Assembly: GCA_017608625.1 (NCBI GenBank)
Contig: JAFCFN010000004.1
Location: forward strand, 1-63,167
Direction of reading: 5' to 3'
DNA length: 63,167 nucleotides
Source: Candidatus Woesearchaeota archaeon
Lineage (GTDB): Archaea > Nanobdellota > Nanobdellia > Woesearchaeales > JAFCFN01
The notes under the pieces were generated by a model. That model had not been told where the DNA came from and did not search any database. It saw only the letters and a program-made list of their open reading frames with translations. Positions 49,645 to 59,693 of the stretch are shown piece by piece; position 1 is the stretch's first letter, and each line of letters begins with the position of its first letter. Made by a program: the position numbers and the translations under genes.

Positions 49645-50537
49645 TATTGCTCAGACTCAAGTCTTTGAAGCTCTTTATTAAGTTCATCAAGTCTTTTTAT
49701 AAGTTTGTCAGGAATAATAGGATATTTTGCTAGCTCTCTTTTTTCCTCTTCTCTTGATCTATATTTTATGATATAATCTTTGATTTGCTCGTCAGTTACT
49801 CCAAATCTTTTTTTGGCAAGAGCAATTATTTTCCTATATTTGTACACTTCTTTTATTTTTAACTCTTTTATAAACTCCTTATCTCTAAGTTTATGTTTTC
49901 TAATCCATGATTTGTATTTTTCTTTTATTGTTGATTTATTTATTTTGGAAAGTTTGTCTTTTAATATGGTTGCCTGTTCATTTGCACCAATTTCCTGCTC
50001 TGCTAAGAATTTTTTAATTCCTACTTTAATTTGATATGGTTTCACACCTACTTTTCCTTCAGCTACAACAACTTCTGTTGAATTTCCTTCAATAACAACA
50101 CCAAAAGCAGTTCCTCTTACTGTAGCTACAGTTGTTGGAGTTTCTATATTTAGATCTGTTTCCATTCCTGCTAATTTCAATACTTTGCTCCATATTTCTC
50201 CTGTTTGTTGTTTTAAGGATATTGTTGTTGTATTCTTATTTGAGATTAATTCTTGAATATTTACTTCTGTATTGCTTTCTAATCTTACTACAGAGCTATC
50301 ATAAAATATAATTGACGCTAAGCTGTTATTTAGTGTTCTTATGCTATCACCTAATTTAAGTTCCATTCCATTTTGAGCAGTGACCCATTCTCCATCAGAT
50401 TTTATTTCTGCTATTCCCTGTCTAATGTACAATGTAGCAGCCACTGTTTTGGAAGGAGAAAGAAGATATAATATAGTGGCTCCTCCTATTATTAACAGAG
50501 TTGCAATAATAATAAGTGTTGTTTTTAAAGCACCCAT
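49644..50537 (-). CDS. FecR-domain membrane protein
   Basis: 297 residues. One N-terminal span (LIIIATLLIIGGATILYLL), then a FecR domain at about 38-160: RQGIAEIKSDGEWVTAQNGMELKLGDSIRTLNNSLASIIFYDSSVVRLESNTEVNI, IWSKVLKL and TPTTVATVRGTAFGVVI. The last 120 residues are basic and helical (KYKSWIRKHKLRDKEFIKELKIKEVYKYRKIIALAKKRFG). It lies directly before the CHASE2 cyclase, and FecR-CHASE2 cyclase pairs occur in bacteria, where FecR domains act as extracytoplasmic parts of signalling systems. A TATA (TTTATATATT) lies near 50560, inside the end of the adjacent methyltransferase gene. Confidence 0.85.
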   Translation of the reverse strand: MGALKTTLIIIATLLIIGGATILYLLSPSKTVAATLYIRQGIAEIKSDGEWVTAQNGMELKLGDSIRTLNNSLASIIFYDSSVVRLESNTEVNIQELISNKNTTTISLKQQTGEIWSKVLKLAGMETDLNIETPTTVATVRGTAFGVVIEGNSTEVVVAEGKVGVKPYQIKVGIKKFLAEQEIGANEQATILKDKLSKINKSTIKEKYKSWIRKHKLRDKEFIKELKIKEVYKYRKIIALAKKRFGVTDEQIKDYIIKYRSREEEKRELAKYPIIPDKLIKRLDELNKELQRLESEQ

Positions 50538-50570
50538 ATATAACAGGGAGAGTATTTTTAATATATAAAC

Positions 50571-51113
50571 TTATCGAACAATACTCACTTCAACTCCTTT
50601 GTCAAAAGGCAAAGTATAAGAATCAAATTTTTTCTTTACAAAATTTAGATAATCTTGAACTTTATCTTTATGAGAAATGACATTATGGGCTATGATTATA
50701 CAATTTTTATTTAGTTTTTTAAGAATTAGTTTTAAATAATTAAGATATTCTCTTTTTTTACCGTCAATAAAAATGAAATCAAGCTTTTTATTTAATTTTT
50801 TGAGAATTTCTATAGCATCACCAACTTTTACTTCAACAAATTTATTTAGTTTCATTTTTTGAAGATTATTTAAAGCTTTGTTTACTGAATCTTTACCTTG
50901 TTCTATTGTTATTACTTTACCTTTAGTTTTTCTGGCTGCTTTTGCTAAAAAAGAAGTAGAGTATCCTTCACCTGTTCCTATTTCTAGAATTGATTTAGCA
51001 TTTGTTAGAATAATTAATCTGTTTAATAATTCGCCAGTTGCTTGAGAAATAAAATAATCTTTTCTTTTCATTATAATAATATAATTATTTCTTTCTTCCT
51101 CTTTGTTGTTCAT
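50571..51113 (-). CDS. SAM-dependent O-methyltransferase-like protein
   Basis: 180 residues, or 166 from the second ATG at 51071, which gives an MKRKDYFISQATGELLNRL start nearer to family proteins. Motif I is ILEIGTGEGYSTSFLAKAA, then VITIEQGKDSVNKAL, FVEVKVGDAIEILKKL and DFIFIDGKKREYLNYL. This is the COMT/caffeoyl-CoA O-methyltransferase fold. The substrate is not predictable; a tRNA or small-molecule role is possible. It overlaps the end of the ligase gene by 29 bp if the first ATG is used. Confidence 0.78.
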   Translation of the reverse strand: MNNKEEERNNYIIIMKRKDYFISQATGELLNRLIILTNAKSILEIGTGEGYSTSFLAKAARKTKGKVITIEQGKDSVNKALNNLQKMKLNKFVEVKVGDAIEILKKLNKKLDFIFIDGKKREYLNYLKLILKKLNKNCIIIAHNVISHKDKVQDYLNFVKKKFDSYTLPFDKGVEVSIVR

Positions 51114-53004
51114 ACAATCTTTTTACTTTTTCCAAACTATCTGCCTCATCGGCAGGCTTGTCATATCTTATTTTAACTACTCTCGGGAATCTTAGAGCAA
51201 AACCAGAAGAATATGTAGGAGAACGTTGGATTTCTTCATAATCAACTTCTATAAGTATTTTTGGTTTTATTGTAACTTCTCTTCCTTTTTGTTTTATGAT
51301 TAAAGGTTTTAACATCTCTGTTAATTGAGTGAAGGTAACACCTGCTCCTTTTTCTTTTATTCCTGTTCCAACTTTTCCAATTTCTAAAAATTTGTCACCT
51401 TTTTTACAAGCAATTGTAAATGAGGAAAGCCATTTTGCTCTTTTTCCAGTTCCCCATTCAGCACCAATTATTGCCAAATCTAAAGTTTCCATTGTTGGCT
51501 TAACTTTAACACCATAACCTACTCTTGAGCCAGGTTCATAAACAGCATCCAGATTTTTTACCATAACTCCTTCATTACCTTTTTCCAAGGCTTCTTTGTA
51601 AAATGCTTCTGCTTCTTTTTCAGAAGAAGTGATCAATGCCTTTGCAACAGCAAGCTTGTTTGGAACTGGCTTCACAATTTTGTCCAACCAAGCCCTCCTT
51701 TTTTTGAATGGTTCTTTGATTATATTCTTATTATTTATCATAATAACATCAAAAAGATTAAGCATAACAGGAATTTCTTTTGTCATTTCCTTTATTCCAT
51801 ATTTTCTTTTAATTCTTTGAGAGATATTTTGAAAAGGCAACCATTTTTTTGTTTTTGGATCAATACCAATGACCTCTCCTTCTATAATATAGTTGTTTGC
51901 TTTTATATTCTTTTTAACTATATCTACTATATCTGGAAATTGTTTTGTTACATCCTCTAAACGCCTTGTGAAAAGTTTTATTTCTTTGTTTTTATGTATC
52001 TGCAATCTGAATCCATCATATTTGTATTCTAGTTCAGCAGGTTTTCCTACAATAGAAAAAGCATCTTCTAAATCTTTTGCTTTTTGGAAAAGCATAACTT
52101 TAATTGGAACTCCTATTTTTAATGCAATTGTAAGCAAGCCTTTTACGCCTTTTGTTTTTGCTGTTAATGCAGTTATGCCTAAATCATTTGATAGATTAAT
52201 TGCTGTTTGAACAACATTAATTAAATAATTATAAGCTTCTCTTGCTGTTTTTTCATCCTCTGTTAAAATTGAATCGTAATTTTTCAAATTTTTATTTTCT
52301 AAATCTTTTTTGGATTTTATTTTCAAAATTTTCCCTGTATGTTTTTTGGTTATTTCTATTGCAAATTTGTCATCTATTTTATTTCCACATTCCAAGCATT
52401 TTTGCATTTTTGGCATCCAATTTTTGCATTTTTGGCATTGAAAAAATATACCAATTATTGGAGGAAAAAAGGCCCATACAATAGCATCCCTTATAGAGCC
52501 TTCTGCAGCACCTATTCTTAATTCTCCTAGGAGTGTTCTTACTATGTATTTTGCTTCTAAAGGTTGTGCAGAAGATAGAAGTTCTCTTATTAATTGCAAT
52601 TTTCTTTCAACAGTTCCAGCACCTGTTAGTTCTGCTAGTTTTCTTAGATTAGTGATTACTTTTTTTACTGTTAATTCTTCTTTAGATAGTATCATCTGCT
52701 TTTTCTTTGCAATTAATTCTTCTGCTACTTTGCCTAGATCTCCAATAGAAGCCCATTTATCTTCAATTTTTCTTTGTTCTATTCCAGATGTTTGAGAAAG
52801 AGCTTTTAGAATCAATCTTGCTGCTACTCCTAGTTCTCTTTGATCGTAGCTAGGAAATACATTTCCTTGAACTAAAAGCGTAACTGTTTCAAGATCTTCT
52901 GTATTTGTTTTTTTGAGCAACTTTGCTATTAGATAGGTTTTTTCTAATCTTTTTGTTGTTTTTTCAAGTTCTTGGTATGTATTAACAAGCTCAGAGTATA
53001 ACAT
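51085..53004 (-). CDS. lig: ATP-dependent DNA ligase with zinc-ribbon insertion
   Basis: 639 residues from the ATG at 53004, about 24 bp after a TATA box (ATTTAAATATA, about 53024-53034). The DNA-binding domain occupies about 1-250. The nucleotidyltransferase motif is ELEYKYDGFRLQIHK with the AMP-accepting Lys at about residue 327. The OB domain has GNEGVMVKNLDAVYEPGSR and VVKIRYDKPADEADS. Unusually, residues about 186-210 hold CQKC...KMQKCLECG, a four-cysteine zinc ribbon, inside an insertion of about 60 residues in the DNA-binding domain. It seals nicks in replication and repair. Confidence 0.93.
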   Translation of the reverse strand: MLYSELVNTYQELEKTTKRLEKTYLIAKLLKKTNTEDLETVTLLVQGNVFPSYDQRELGVAARLILKALSQTSGIEQRKIEDKWASIGDLGKVAEELIAKKKQMILSKEELTVKKVITNLRKLAELTGAGTVERKLQLIRELLSSAQPLEAKYIVRTLLGELRIGAAEGSIRDAIVWAFFPPIIGIFFQCQKCKNWMPKMQKCLECGNKIDDKFAIEITKKHTGKILKIKSKKDLENKNLKNYDSILTEDEKTAREAYNYLINVVQTAINLSNDLGITALTAKTKGVKGLLTIALKIGVPIKVMLFQKAKDLEDAFSIVGKPAELEYKYDGFRLQIHKNKEIKLFTRRLEDVTKQFPDIVDIVKKNIKANNYIIEGEVIGIDPKTKKWLPFQNISQRIKRKYGIKEMTKEIPVMLNLFDVIMINNKNIIKEPFKKRRAWLDKIVKPVPNKLAVAKALITSSEKEAEAFYKEALEKGNEGVMVKNLDAVYEPGSRVGYGVKVKPTMETLDLAIIGAEWGTGKRAKWLSSFTIACKKGDKFLEIGKVGTGIKEKGAGVTFTQLTEMLKPLIIKQKGREVTIKPKILIEVDYEEIQRSPTYSSGFALRFPRVVKIRYDKPADEADSLEKVKRLYEQQRGRKK

Positions 53005-53155
53005 CAAAAACTATATATATTAGAGTATATTTAAATCTTGCTGTAGGCAATAATATTTAGCTACGCTAAATATTTTAAACCTCCCCATTAGAGCACAACT
53101 AAGGAGAGTGCCCCACCCCAACAAAAGATTATGTTTTGACACAACTAAATATACA

Positions 53156-53821
53156 ATGGAACTAAATGAAACAATTAAAAAGAGAAGGTGTGTTAGAAGA
53201 TTTTTAGATAAACCAGTTGAGTGGGATAAAGTAAGTAAGATTATAGACTCTGCTAGATATGCACCTTCTGCAGGAAATATACAGGATTGGCGATTTATTG
53301 TTGTAACTGATAAAAGCAAAATAGCTAAATTATCTGATGCTGCTTTGGAACAAAGATTTATTGAACAGGCTCCTGTTGTAATTGTTGTTTGTTCTGATAT
53401 TGAAAAAATTAAAAGAGCTTATGGAATGAGAGGAGAAAAATTATATTCTATACAGGATTGTGCAGCAGCTGTGCAAAACATGTTTTTAACTATAACTGAT
53501 TTGGGTTTAGCAACATGTTGGGTGGGAGCATTTGATGAGGCAAAGGTTAAACAGATTTTATCTATTCCAGAAGGAGTAAGGCCTCAAGCAATATTGCCTA
53601 TTGGTTATGCTGATGAACAACCAAAAATGCCTTTAAGACAAGAACTGTATGCTATCACTTTTTTTGATAAGTACGGCAATAGAGTTAAAGATGTGGACGC
53701 TGTTCTTGGGAAATGGGGCAAAGTAATGGAGAGAGAAGTTAAAAAAGAAGCTAAAACAATTAGTAAAAAGATTAAGAAAACAATTAAAAAAGTTAAAGTG
53801 AGATTAAAGAAAAAGAAATAA
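53156..53821 (+). CDS. Nitroreductase-family flavoprotein
   Basis: 221 residues from the ATG at 53156; a longer GTG frame at 53108 adds an unlikely leader that includes promoter sequence. NETIKKRRCVRRFLDKPVEWDKVSKIIDSARYAPSAGNIQDWRFIVVTD is the FMN-binding start. IQDCAAAVQNMFLTITDLGLATCWVGAFD and LPIGYADEQPKMPLR complete the fold. These enzymes bind FMN and reduce diverse substrates with NAD(P)H. A Lys-rich tail of about 35 residues follows the domain. The stop abuts the convergent lipoprotein gene with no spacer. Confidence 0.88.
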   Translation: MELNETIKKRRCVRRFLDKPVEWDKVSKIIDSARYAPSAGNIQDWRFIVVTDKSKIAKLSDAALEQRFIEQAPVVIVVCSDIEKIKRAYGMRGEKLYSIQDCAAAVQNMFLTITDLGLATCWVGAFDEAKVKQILSIPEGVRPQAILPIGYADEQPKMPLRQELYAITFFDKYGNRVKDVDAVLGKWGKVMEREVKKEAKTISKKIKKTIKKVKVRLKKKK

Positions 53822-54103
53822 TTATCCAAACTGAGCTAAACAAGCTGCTCTAAACTCTTCGCTGACTTTATCACACAAGCTTGGATCATTCTTATTTACA
53901 GCTTCTATTGCATAACAATTATCTAATGCTTGCTGCTCAGTCATTTCTGGATTAGTTTCTTTAATTTGATCTAAACATTCCTTTACACTAATATCTGGAA
54001 TATAATCTACTTGATCAGCTGAGAGCTTAGGCTCTTTTGGTTTACAACCACTCAAAGCTATTAAACACATTACAAGCAATATTGGAATTATTTTCTTCAA
54101 CAT
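53822..54103 (-). CDS. Small lipoprotein of unknown function
   Basis: 93 residues with a clear signal and lipobox (IPILLVMCLIALSGC, Cys20 lipidated). The rest is a small helical domain with four cysteines (VKECLDQIKE, LDNCYAIE, PSLCDKV, AACLAQFG). No family is recognised. It overlaps the end of the 1421-residue gene by 7 bp and is the last gene of the surface-protein operon. It might anchor or help its partners. Confidence 0.68.
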   Translation of the reverse strand: MLKKIIPILLVMCLIALSGCKPKEPKLSADQVDYIPDISVKECLDQIKETNPEMTEQQALDNCYAIEAVNKNDPSLCDKVSEEFRAACLAQFG

Positions 54104-57100
54104 TTTTCAGGATGTTTCTCACACCACCAAATAGGTTTGCCTGTTCCTTGTTTTCCAGGTTCTACTGGTTTAGAATCAGGCTCTGAATCATCTGCATCTA
54201 CTATTCCATCTCCATCATTATCTAAATCAAGAGCATCAGTTGTTCCTTCCTCATCTGTATCTTCTAAACTATCCTTTGCTTCACCTTCTGTTATTATTCC
54301 ATTAACCTGACAAACAGGAGCCCAACCATTCTGATTAATCCATACCTTCATTGTACCTTCTGTGCATCCAAATTTCTGCTCTCCTTTGTTTTCACCTGGC
54401 TTACAATACAAGATCTGCTCACAACTACAACCATAAGTTGTTGCAGTTGTTATGCTGCTGTCAACAATTTCTGGATTACTACTAGAGCCAATGTTTGTCT
54501 CAAATATTCTGTCTTCATCTACTGCTGCATAATGCTGTGGTCTTAATACATCTGTTGGAACAGATTCTTGTAATAGAGTGTCAGGGCATTTATCAACATC
54601 ATTTCTAACTCCATCATTATCTTCATCCAGATAAACTGTAACTTTTATTGTATTGCTGTTTCCAGCATTATCCCTGGCTGTCTTTACAATTATTACATAA
54701 ATAGAATCTGTTAGAGCTTCTAGTGAATCAAAATTAAATTCAGTAGGTCCTGGAGATGCTAGTGTAGCTAGTAAATTATTATTTGGATCATAGATTTCAA
54801 TTGTTGAACCTTTAATTCCAGAACTAGGTTCTGGATCTGTTATAAGGTTTTCTAGTGTTAGGCAGTTATCTACATAAATAATTTCATCATCTTTTACTAT
54901 AACAGATCCATTCTTATAATCAATGTTGTTGAATAGGAACTCTCCAGTGCATGTTCCATCTTGAGATGCTGTGAATTTAAGCTCTTCATATGGAGGAACT
55001 GTGTCTAGGAATATGTAGGTTGTTTTGCTTATTTGATTTCCAGCAATATCTGTTGCTATAACAGATATTGTGTTTAATCCTTCTACTAAATTAATAGTTG
55101 CTGCATATGTATTATCAATTATTGTTGCATTTACTCCATTAACTACTACTTCTTTTACTCCTGAAAGTTCATCTGTAACAGTGCCTGTTATTGTTTGTGT
55201 TGGAATGTTTGTTGGAGTTGTTACTGGATCTATTGTCAAAGATGGAGGAGTTTTGTCGATTTTTACTAAGGCTGATTTTATCTCTTCTTTATTTCCTGCA
55301 TAATCTTTACTATAATATCTTAAATAGTTATAACCTTCTTTAGAAATTAGGGCATGATTGCCAATTATGGATGGTGTGCAGTTATTAATTTGATCTGTAC
55401 AATAATATGTATATGCAACTCCTGATAAACTATCTCCACTAATTAATTCAATTGTTACATTTGTGTTATGCCATATATCATCAGAATCATCCATTGTTGT
55501 TGGAGGGTATGTATCAACCTTAACAACAAAATATTTTTCTGCTTCTTTATTGCCAGCATTATCAACAGAATAATAATATATTGTGTAAATGCCATCTGAT
55601 AGATTAAATGTTCCAGTGTATGGTGTATAGTTAGCTGAATTTATTTTGTAATATGTTTTTGATACACCTGAAGTAGCATCACTGGCTGTTAAAGTTATGT
55701 ATATTTCTTGTTCTTTATACCAGCCATTATCTCCAGTTACTCCAACTACTGAATGGTTTGTTGTAGGAGGAATTGTGTCAATAGTTGTTGTTGCTATGTC
55801 TGATTTATTGCTTTCATGATAAACATTATCAGTAGCAGTTACCTGATAATAATATGTCATGCCTTCTAAAACTAATGTATCATTGAAGTAAGTATTTAAT
55901 CCAGTGCTTATGTGAGATTCATTATTTTTATAGAGGGTGTAGTAAGCAACTCCTGAAACCTCATCATAGCTTTCATTCCAATCAACATATATATTAAGTT
56001 TTGTTGTATACTGCGGCAGTGGATATATATCCGGAATAGTTGGTGGATATAGATCAATTGTTACACTTGTTTTGGCAGAATCTTTACTTCTTCCTGCATT
56101 ATCATATGCTTTTACATAATATGTGTATGTGGTTGCATCAGATAAACCAGAATCAATATATGATGTATTAGTTGTTGTTAGGATTAATTGATTATTTCTG
56201 TATAGTTCGTAATAAGCAATTCCTGATGTGTTGTCATAACCAGTCCAAGTAATTTGTACGATTCCATCCCCATCAAATTCAGGTAAAGGATTTATGTTTA
56301 CTATAGGATCTGTTTTATCTATTTTAATTAAATCTGTGTTTGTTGATTCAACATTCCCTGCATTGTCTGTGCTGTAATATTTTACAAAATTATCCCCTTC
56401 TGTTGTTATTATAATAGAGTTTCCTGAAGTAGGTGTGCAATTATTATTTTGATTAGAGCAAATATACGAGTCAGCAACTCCTGATAAAGAATCAGAAGCT
56501 GTTGTTACAGCATTAACATTGCTTATGTACCATTCATTTCTGCCAAGTTGGCCTGTTAAACTAAGCGAGGTTGAAGGAGCAGTTTTATCAAGCTTTACAA
56601 TAATTTCTTTTATATTTTCTATATTGCCTGCATTGTCTGAACTATGGTATTTTATGTAGTATGCACCTTCATCTACAACATCAATTAATTTTTGATCTAT
56701 ATTTGGAACGCATGCATTGTTGTTATCAATACAATATTTTGTCCATAAGATACCAGATCCAATATCTGTTGCATTGAGTATGATATGGGCATCGCTATTT
56801 ACCCAAACATTATCATAAGCATAATTGTCTGTTGTAGCGGGTTTATCAATATCAATTGCAATTATTTTATTTTGGCATACTATATTTCCTGCTAAATCTT
56901 CTGCACAACCATTTACAATATATATTCCTGTTTGATTTAACCATTTCTCTATTGTTTTGCCTTCTGGTTCAGTTAATACAATTAAAGCATAAGTTGAGAA
57001 ATGATATGTTTCTAGTGTCAGTGTTTTTGCAACTGTATCCTTTATTGCATGTTGTGCTTCCCAGTTTCCTGTTTCTGGATTTTTATAAAATATATCCAAT

Positions 57101-58362
57101 TTTTCTTCTTCTTTTGGTTTCAGATCTAAATCACCATAATAGAATATGATTGTTATTGGTTTATCAAAAGTTGCGTTTATTGGCATTATATCATAATGCC
57201 TTAGTAATTTTCCTTGACCACTATTTGTACTGACTGCAAACTGGGATGAATTTTCCACGATGCTGAATACTGTATTATTTACTATTCCCCCATCAATAGC
57301 TGTATTAGAAGGTACATTGACTGTTACAGCTCCATCTGTAGATGTTAGAGTTCCTCCTTCTTGACCAATTAATTTTTTACTTTCTATTTTCCATTTATTT
57401 GCAGCATCATAAGCCAAACTGTCTTTCAATCCAGCGCAGTTTGTATCTGCGCTGGAATTAAAACCATAACTGTGACCCCAATAGTTTCCTCCTCCAAATA
57501 ATACAGCAAGATCTGTTCCTGAAGGAGGACAGGAATCAAAATGTACCTTGTAAACATTGTTTTTCAAAAGAGCGTTGTTGTTTGATTCTTCAAAATAAAC
57601 TTCATTTTTTATGTTATTTCCTGTTATGTAAGCGTGAGAAACTCCAAGCATATATAATTCGTTGAGTGTGTTATTAATTACCTTGTTATAGTTTCCTGCA
57701 GCAATTTCAACTCCAATATAACGGGTGTTAATTGTGTTGTTTACTATGTATGCATTTCCTTTTGTTATTATTTTAATTCCGCAGTCTCCAGTAATATAAT
57801 TATTTATAATGCTTGTATGATCATTTACATTGTATTCATCAGCAATTCCACAACCCCTAGCATTTATGACTTGATTATTTACGATACTATTATTAAAGCT
57901 GGTTGTTATACCTCCAAATCCCACTAAATATCCTATATCAGAAACAGCATTATCTTTAATTTTGTTATTATCAGAATTGACAATATGCACTAACTCATCG
58001 ATAGACTGTGTAGCTTCATTAGAAATTATGAGATTATTATCAGAATCTTTTAAATAAATTCCATATAAATAATCTTTGATAGTACAATTTTTAATTGTTA
58101 CTCCAGATCTGCCATTTAGGTAAATTCCATTTTTGTTACCTTCATATTGATATCCAATTGTATGTCCATTACAGTCCAAAGTAATGTCATTAGCACCAAT
58201 AATAATCCCATCTCCAGGACAATCTAATATGTCCTGAGTTAAAACAGTGTCTTCTGTTATTGTTTGGCCACAAACACCTTGACTAAATGCACTGGCAGAA
58301 TTAATTAGTATGATGCCCACTATTAAGATTAATACAGTGTTCAATAGTATGTTTCTTTTCAT
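54097..58362 (-). CDS. Large secreted protein: parallel beta-helix plus FN3/Ig-like domains and a calcium-loop C-terminus
   Basis: 1421 residues. A signal peptide ([20 protein letters not shown]) is followed by a NosD/PbH1-type beta-helix at about 30-300 ([59 protein letters not shown]). A ZU5-like module comes at about 345-460 ([23 protein letters not shown]). Repeated Ig-like units with the pattern YYSxDNAGNxExxxxxxVKIDKTxP and FN3 units ([22 protein letters not shown]) fill about 470-1160. TSP3-like [17 protein letters not shown] lies at about 1250 and [19 protein letters not shown] near the C-terminus, both calcium-binding. There is no membrane anchor. Such proteins bind or process glycans or neighbouring cells. 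It overlaps the preceding gene by 4 bp. Confidence 0.83.
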   Translation of the reverse strand: MKRNILLNTVLILIVGIILINSASAFSQGVCGQTITEDTVLTQDILDCPGDGIIIGANDITLDCNGHTIGYQYEGNKNGIYLNGRSGVTIKNCTIKDYLYGIYLKDSDNNLIISNEATQSIDELVHIVNSDNNKIKDNAVSDIGYLVGFGGITTSFNNSIVNNQVINARGCGIADEYNVNDHTSIINNYITGDCGIKIITKGNAYIVNNTINTRYIGVEIAAGNYNKVINNTLNELYMLGVSHAYITGNNIKNEVYFEESNNNALLKNNVYKVHFDSCPPSGTDLAVLFGGGNYWGHSYGFNSSADTNCAGLKDSLAYDAANKWKIESKKLIGQEGGTLTSTDGAVTVNVPSNTAIDGGIVNNTVFSIVENSSQFAVSTNSGQGKLLRHYDIMPINATFDKPITIIFYYGDLDLKPKEEEKLDIFYKNPETGNWEAQHAIKDTVAKTLTLETYHFSTYALIVLTEPEGKTIEKWLNQTGIYIVNGCAEDLAGNIVCQNKIIAIDIDKPATTDNYAYDNVWVNSDAHIILNATDIGSGILWTKYCIDNNNACVPNIDQKLIDVVDEGAYYIKYHSSDNAGNIENIKEIIVKLDKTAPSTSLSLTGQLGRNEWYISNVNAVTTASDSLSGVADSYICSNQNNNCTPTSGNSIIITTEGDNFVKYYSTDNAGNVESTNTDLIKIDKTDPIVNINPLPEFDGDGIVQITWTGYDNTSGIAYYELYRNNQLILTTTNTSYIDSGLSDATTYTYYVKAYDNAGRSKDSAKTSVTIDLYPPTIPDIYPLPQYTTKLNIYVDWNESYDEVSGVAYYTLYKNNESHISTGLNTYFNDTLVLEGMTYYYQVTATDNVYHESNKSDIATTTIDTIPPTTNHSVVGVTGDNGWYKEQEIYITLTASDATSGVSKTYYKINSANYTPYTGTFNLSDGIYTIYYYSVDNAGNKEAEKYFVVKVDTYPPTTMDDSDDIWHNTNVTIELISGDSLSGVAYTYYCTDQINNCTPSIIGNHALISKEGYNYLRYYSKDYAGNKEEIKSALVKIDKTPPSLTIDPVTTPTNIPTQTITGTVTDELSGVKEVVVNGVNATIIDNTYAATINLVEGLNTISVIATDIAGNQISKTTYIFLDTVPPYEELKFTASQDGTCTGEFLFNNIDYKNGSVIVKDDEIIYVDNCLTLENLITDPEPSSGIKGSTIEIYDPNNNLLATLASPGPTEFNFDSLEALTDSIYVIIVKTARDNAGNSNTIKVTVYLDEDNDGVRNDVDKCPDTLLQESVPTDVLRPQHYAAVDEDRIFETNIGSSSNPEIVDSSITTATTYGCSCEQILYCKPGENKGEQKFGCTEGTMKVWINQNGWAPVCQVNGIITEGEAKDSLEDTDEEGTTDALDLDNDGDGIVDADDSEPDSKPVEPGKQGTGKPIWWCEKHPEKC

Positions 58363-59681
58363 TTTTTATTAATAGTCAAATTCAAATTTTTTATTCCTGA
58401 CAAAGAGTCTGTAGCATTGATTATAATTTTTACAGTTGAGACATACCAATTACTTAATCCTTCTATACCCTTAGCTATTATATTTGAAACAGGTTTTGTT
58501 TTATCTATGTTTACTTCTATTGATTTGATGGTTTCTTTATTTCCTGAATTATCAACAGCATAATATTCTATTATGTTGCTGCCTTCTTCTGAAATTAAAG
58601 TATTTACGTTTGATCCAGGGACTGTTATCCAGGCTCCATTATTAATCCTGTAATTAATTTCTTTTACACCGCATGCTGGAGAGCCTTCTTCAAACGCTGT
58701 TAGAGTTATATTGACATTATGATTTACCCAATCAGAAGGTGCATTATGAGTTGTTACAGGAGCAATTTGATCATTCTCATCTATTAAACCATTGCAATTG
58801 TTATCTAATCCATCACATACTTCTTCTGCTCCTGGATTTATATCAGCATTATTATCATCACAATCTGTGTCTGCAAAATATCCATCATTATCAGAATCCC
58901 CAATTATTTCAACATCTGTTAGTGTATAATCCCAAGCAAGTTTATCATTCCAATGATCTTTTCCAAAAGGATAAATCATTGCAACGAAATTATACACATT
59001 AGCTGACTGTGCTGTTTTTGGAACAATAAAATTAATATTATAGGTACCATCTGCTGTATTTATGTGATCCCATGTACCATCTGTAATGTATGTTTGGTCA
59101 TTATACTTTAATTCAACTCTCACACTTAGGTCTGTTGAGGGTACGCCAGTCCATGTTACAGGAACAGAATAAATAGTTACACCATCTGCATATAGCTTTT
59201 TAGGATAATTTCCAATTTTAAATGTAGCATCTTTACCGTCGCAATTTTCATCAATACCATTATTAAATATTTCAATAGCACCAGGATTTATATCAGCATT
59301 ATTATCATCACAATCAACAGCAGAATATGTACATCCTTCAGTATAGCCTTCTATACCATATCCATCATTATCATTATCTATACAAGTTATTATTATACAT
59401 GCATCTGGATCATCTGTACAAGCTATATCACCATAATCTGCTGGAGAAACTAAATCAAGATCCCCACACTCATAACCTTGCGTGTTGATAATAACTCCTG
59501 TTGTACAGAAGTCTGGATCTGTTGTGCATGATGCTCCATAATCCTCTGGATCTACTGAATCAATATTTTCACAAACATATTGTTGGTTGTTTATTATAAC
59601 TGTTTGGGCTAAGGCAATGCTGGATAAAATAAAGAAAAAAATGAAAAATACAAAAACTGCTTTATTAATTAAAAATTTCAT
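58359..59681 (-). CDS. Secreted MopE-type protein with Ig-like domain
   Basis: 440 residues. A signal peptide ([18 protein letters not shown]) leads to two short Cys-bearing repeats ([20 protein letters not shown] and [20 protein letters not shown]). Two MopE-type metal-binding motifs follow: [15 protein letters not shown]...[13 protein letters not shown] and NGIDENCDG, then [25 protein letters not shown] and [13 protein letters not shown]. The second half is an Ig-like repeat as in the following gene. It ends inside a repeat ([14 protein letters not shown]), so the protein may be truncated relative to an ancestor continuous with the next gene, whose ATG overlaps its stop. Confidence 0.8.
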   Translation of the reverse strand: MKFLINKAVFVFFIFFFILSSIALAQTVIINNQQYVCENIDSVDPEDYGASCTTDPDFCTTGVIINTQGYECGDLDLVSPADYGDIACTDDPDACIIITCIDNDNDGYGIEGYTEGCTYSAVDCDDNNADINPGAIEIFNNGIDENCDGKDATFKIGNYPKKLYADGVTIYSVPVTWTGVPSTDLSVRVELKYNDQTYITDGTWDHINTADGTYNINFIVPKTAQSANVYNFVAMIYPFGKDHWNDKLAWDYTLTDVEIIGDSDNDGYFADTDCDDNNADINPGAEEVCDGLDNNCNGLIDENDQIAPVTTHNAPSDWVNHNVNITLTAFEEGSPACGVKEINYRINNGAWITVPGSNVNTLISEEGSNIIEYYAVDNSGNKETIKSIEVNIDKTKPVSNIIAKGIEGLSNWYVSTVKIIINATDSLSGIKNLNLTINKK

Positions 59682-59693
59682 ATTTACCCTTTA

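Noticed and set aside
53108-53155. GTG start at 53108 for the nitroreductase
   Set aside because: The extra 16 residues do not resemble the family, and the ATG at 53156 begins the standard NETIKKRR start.
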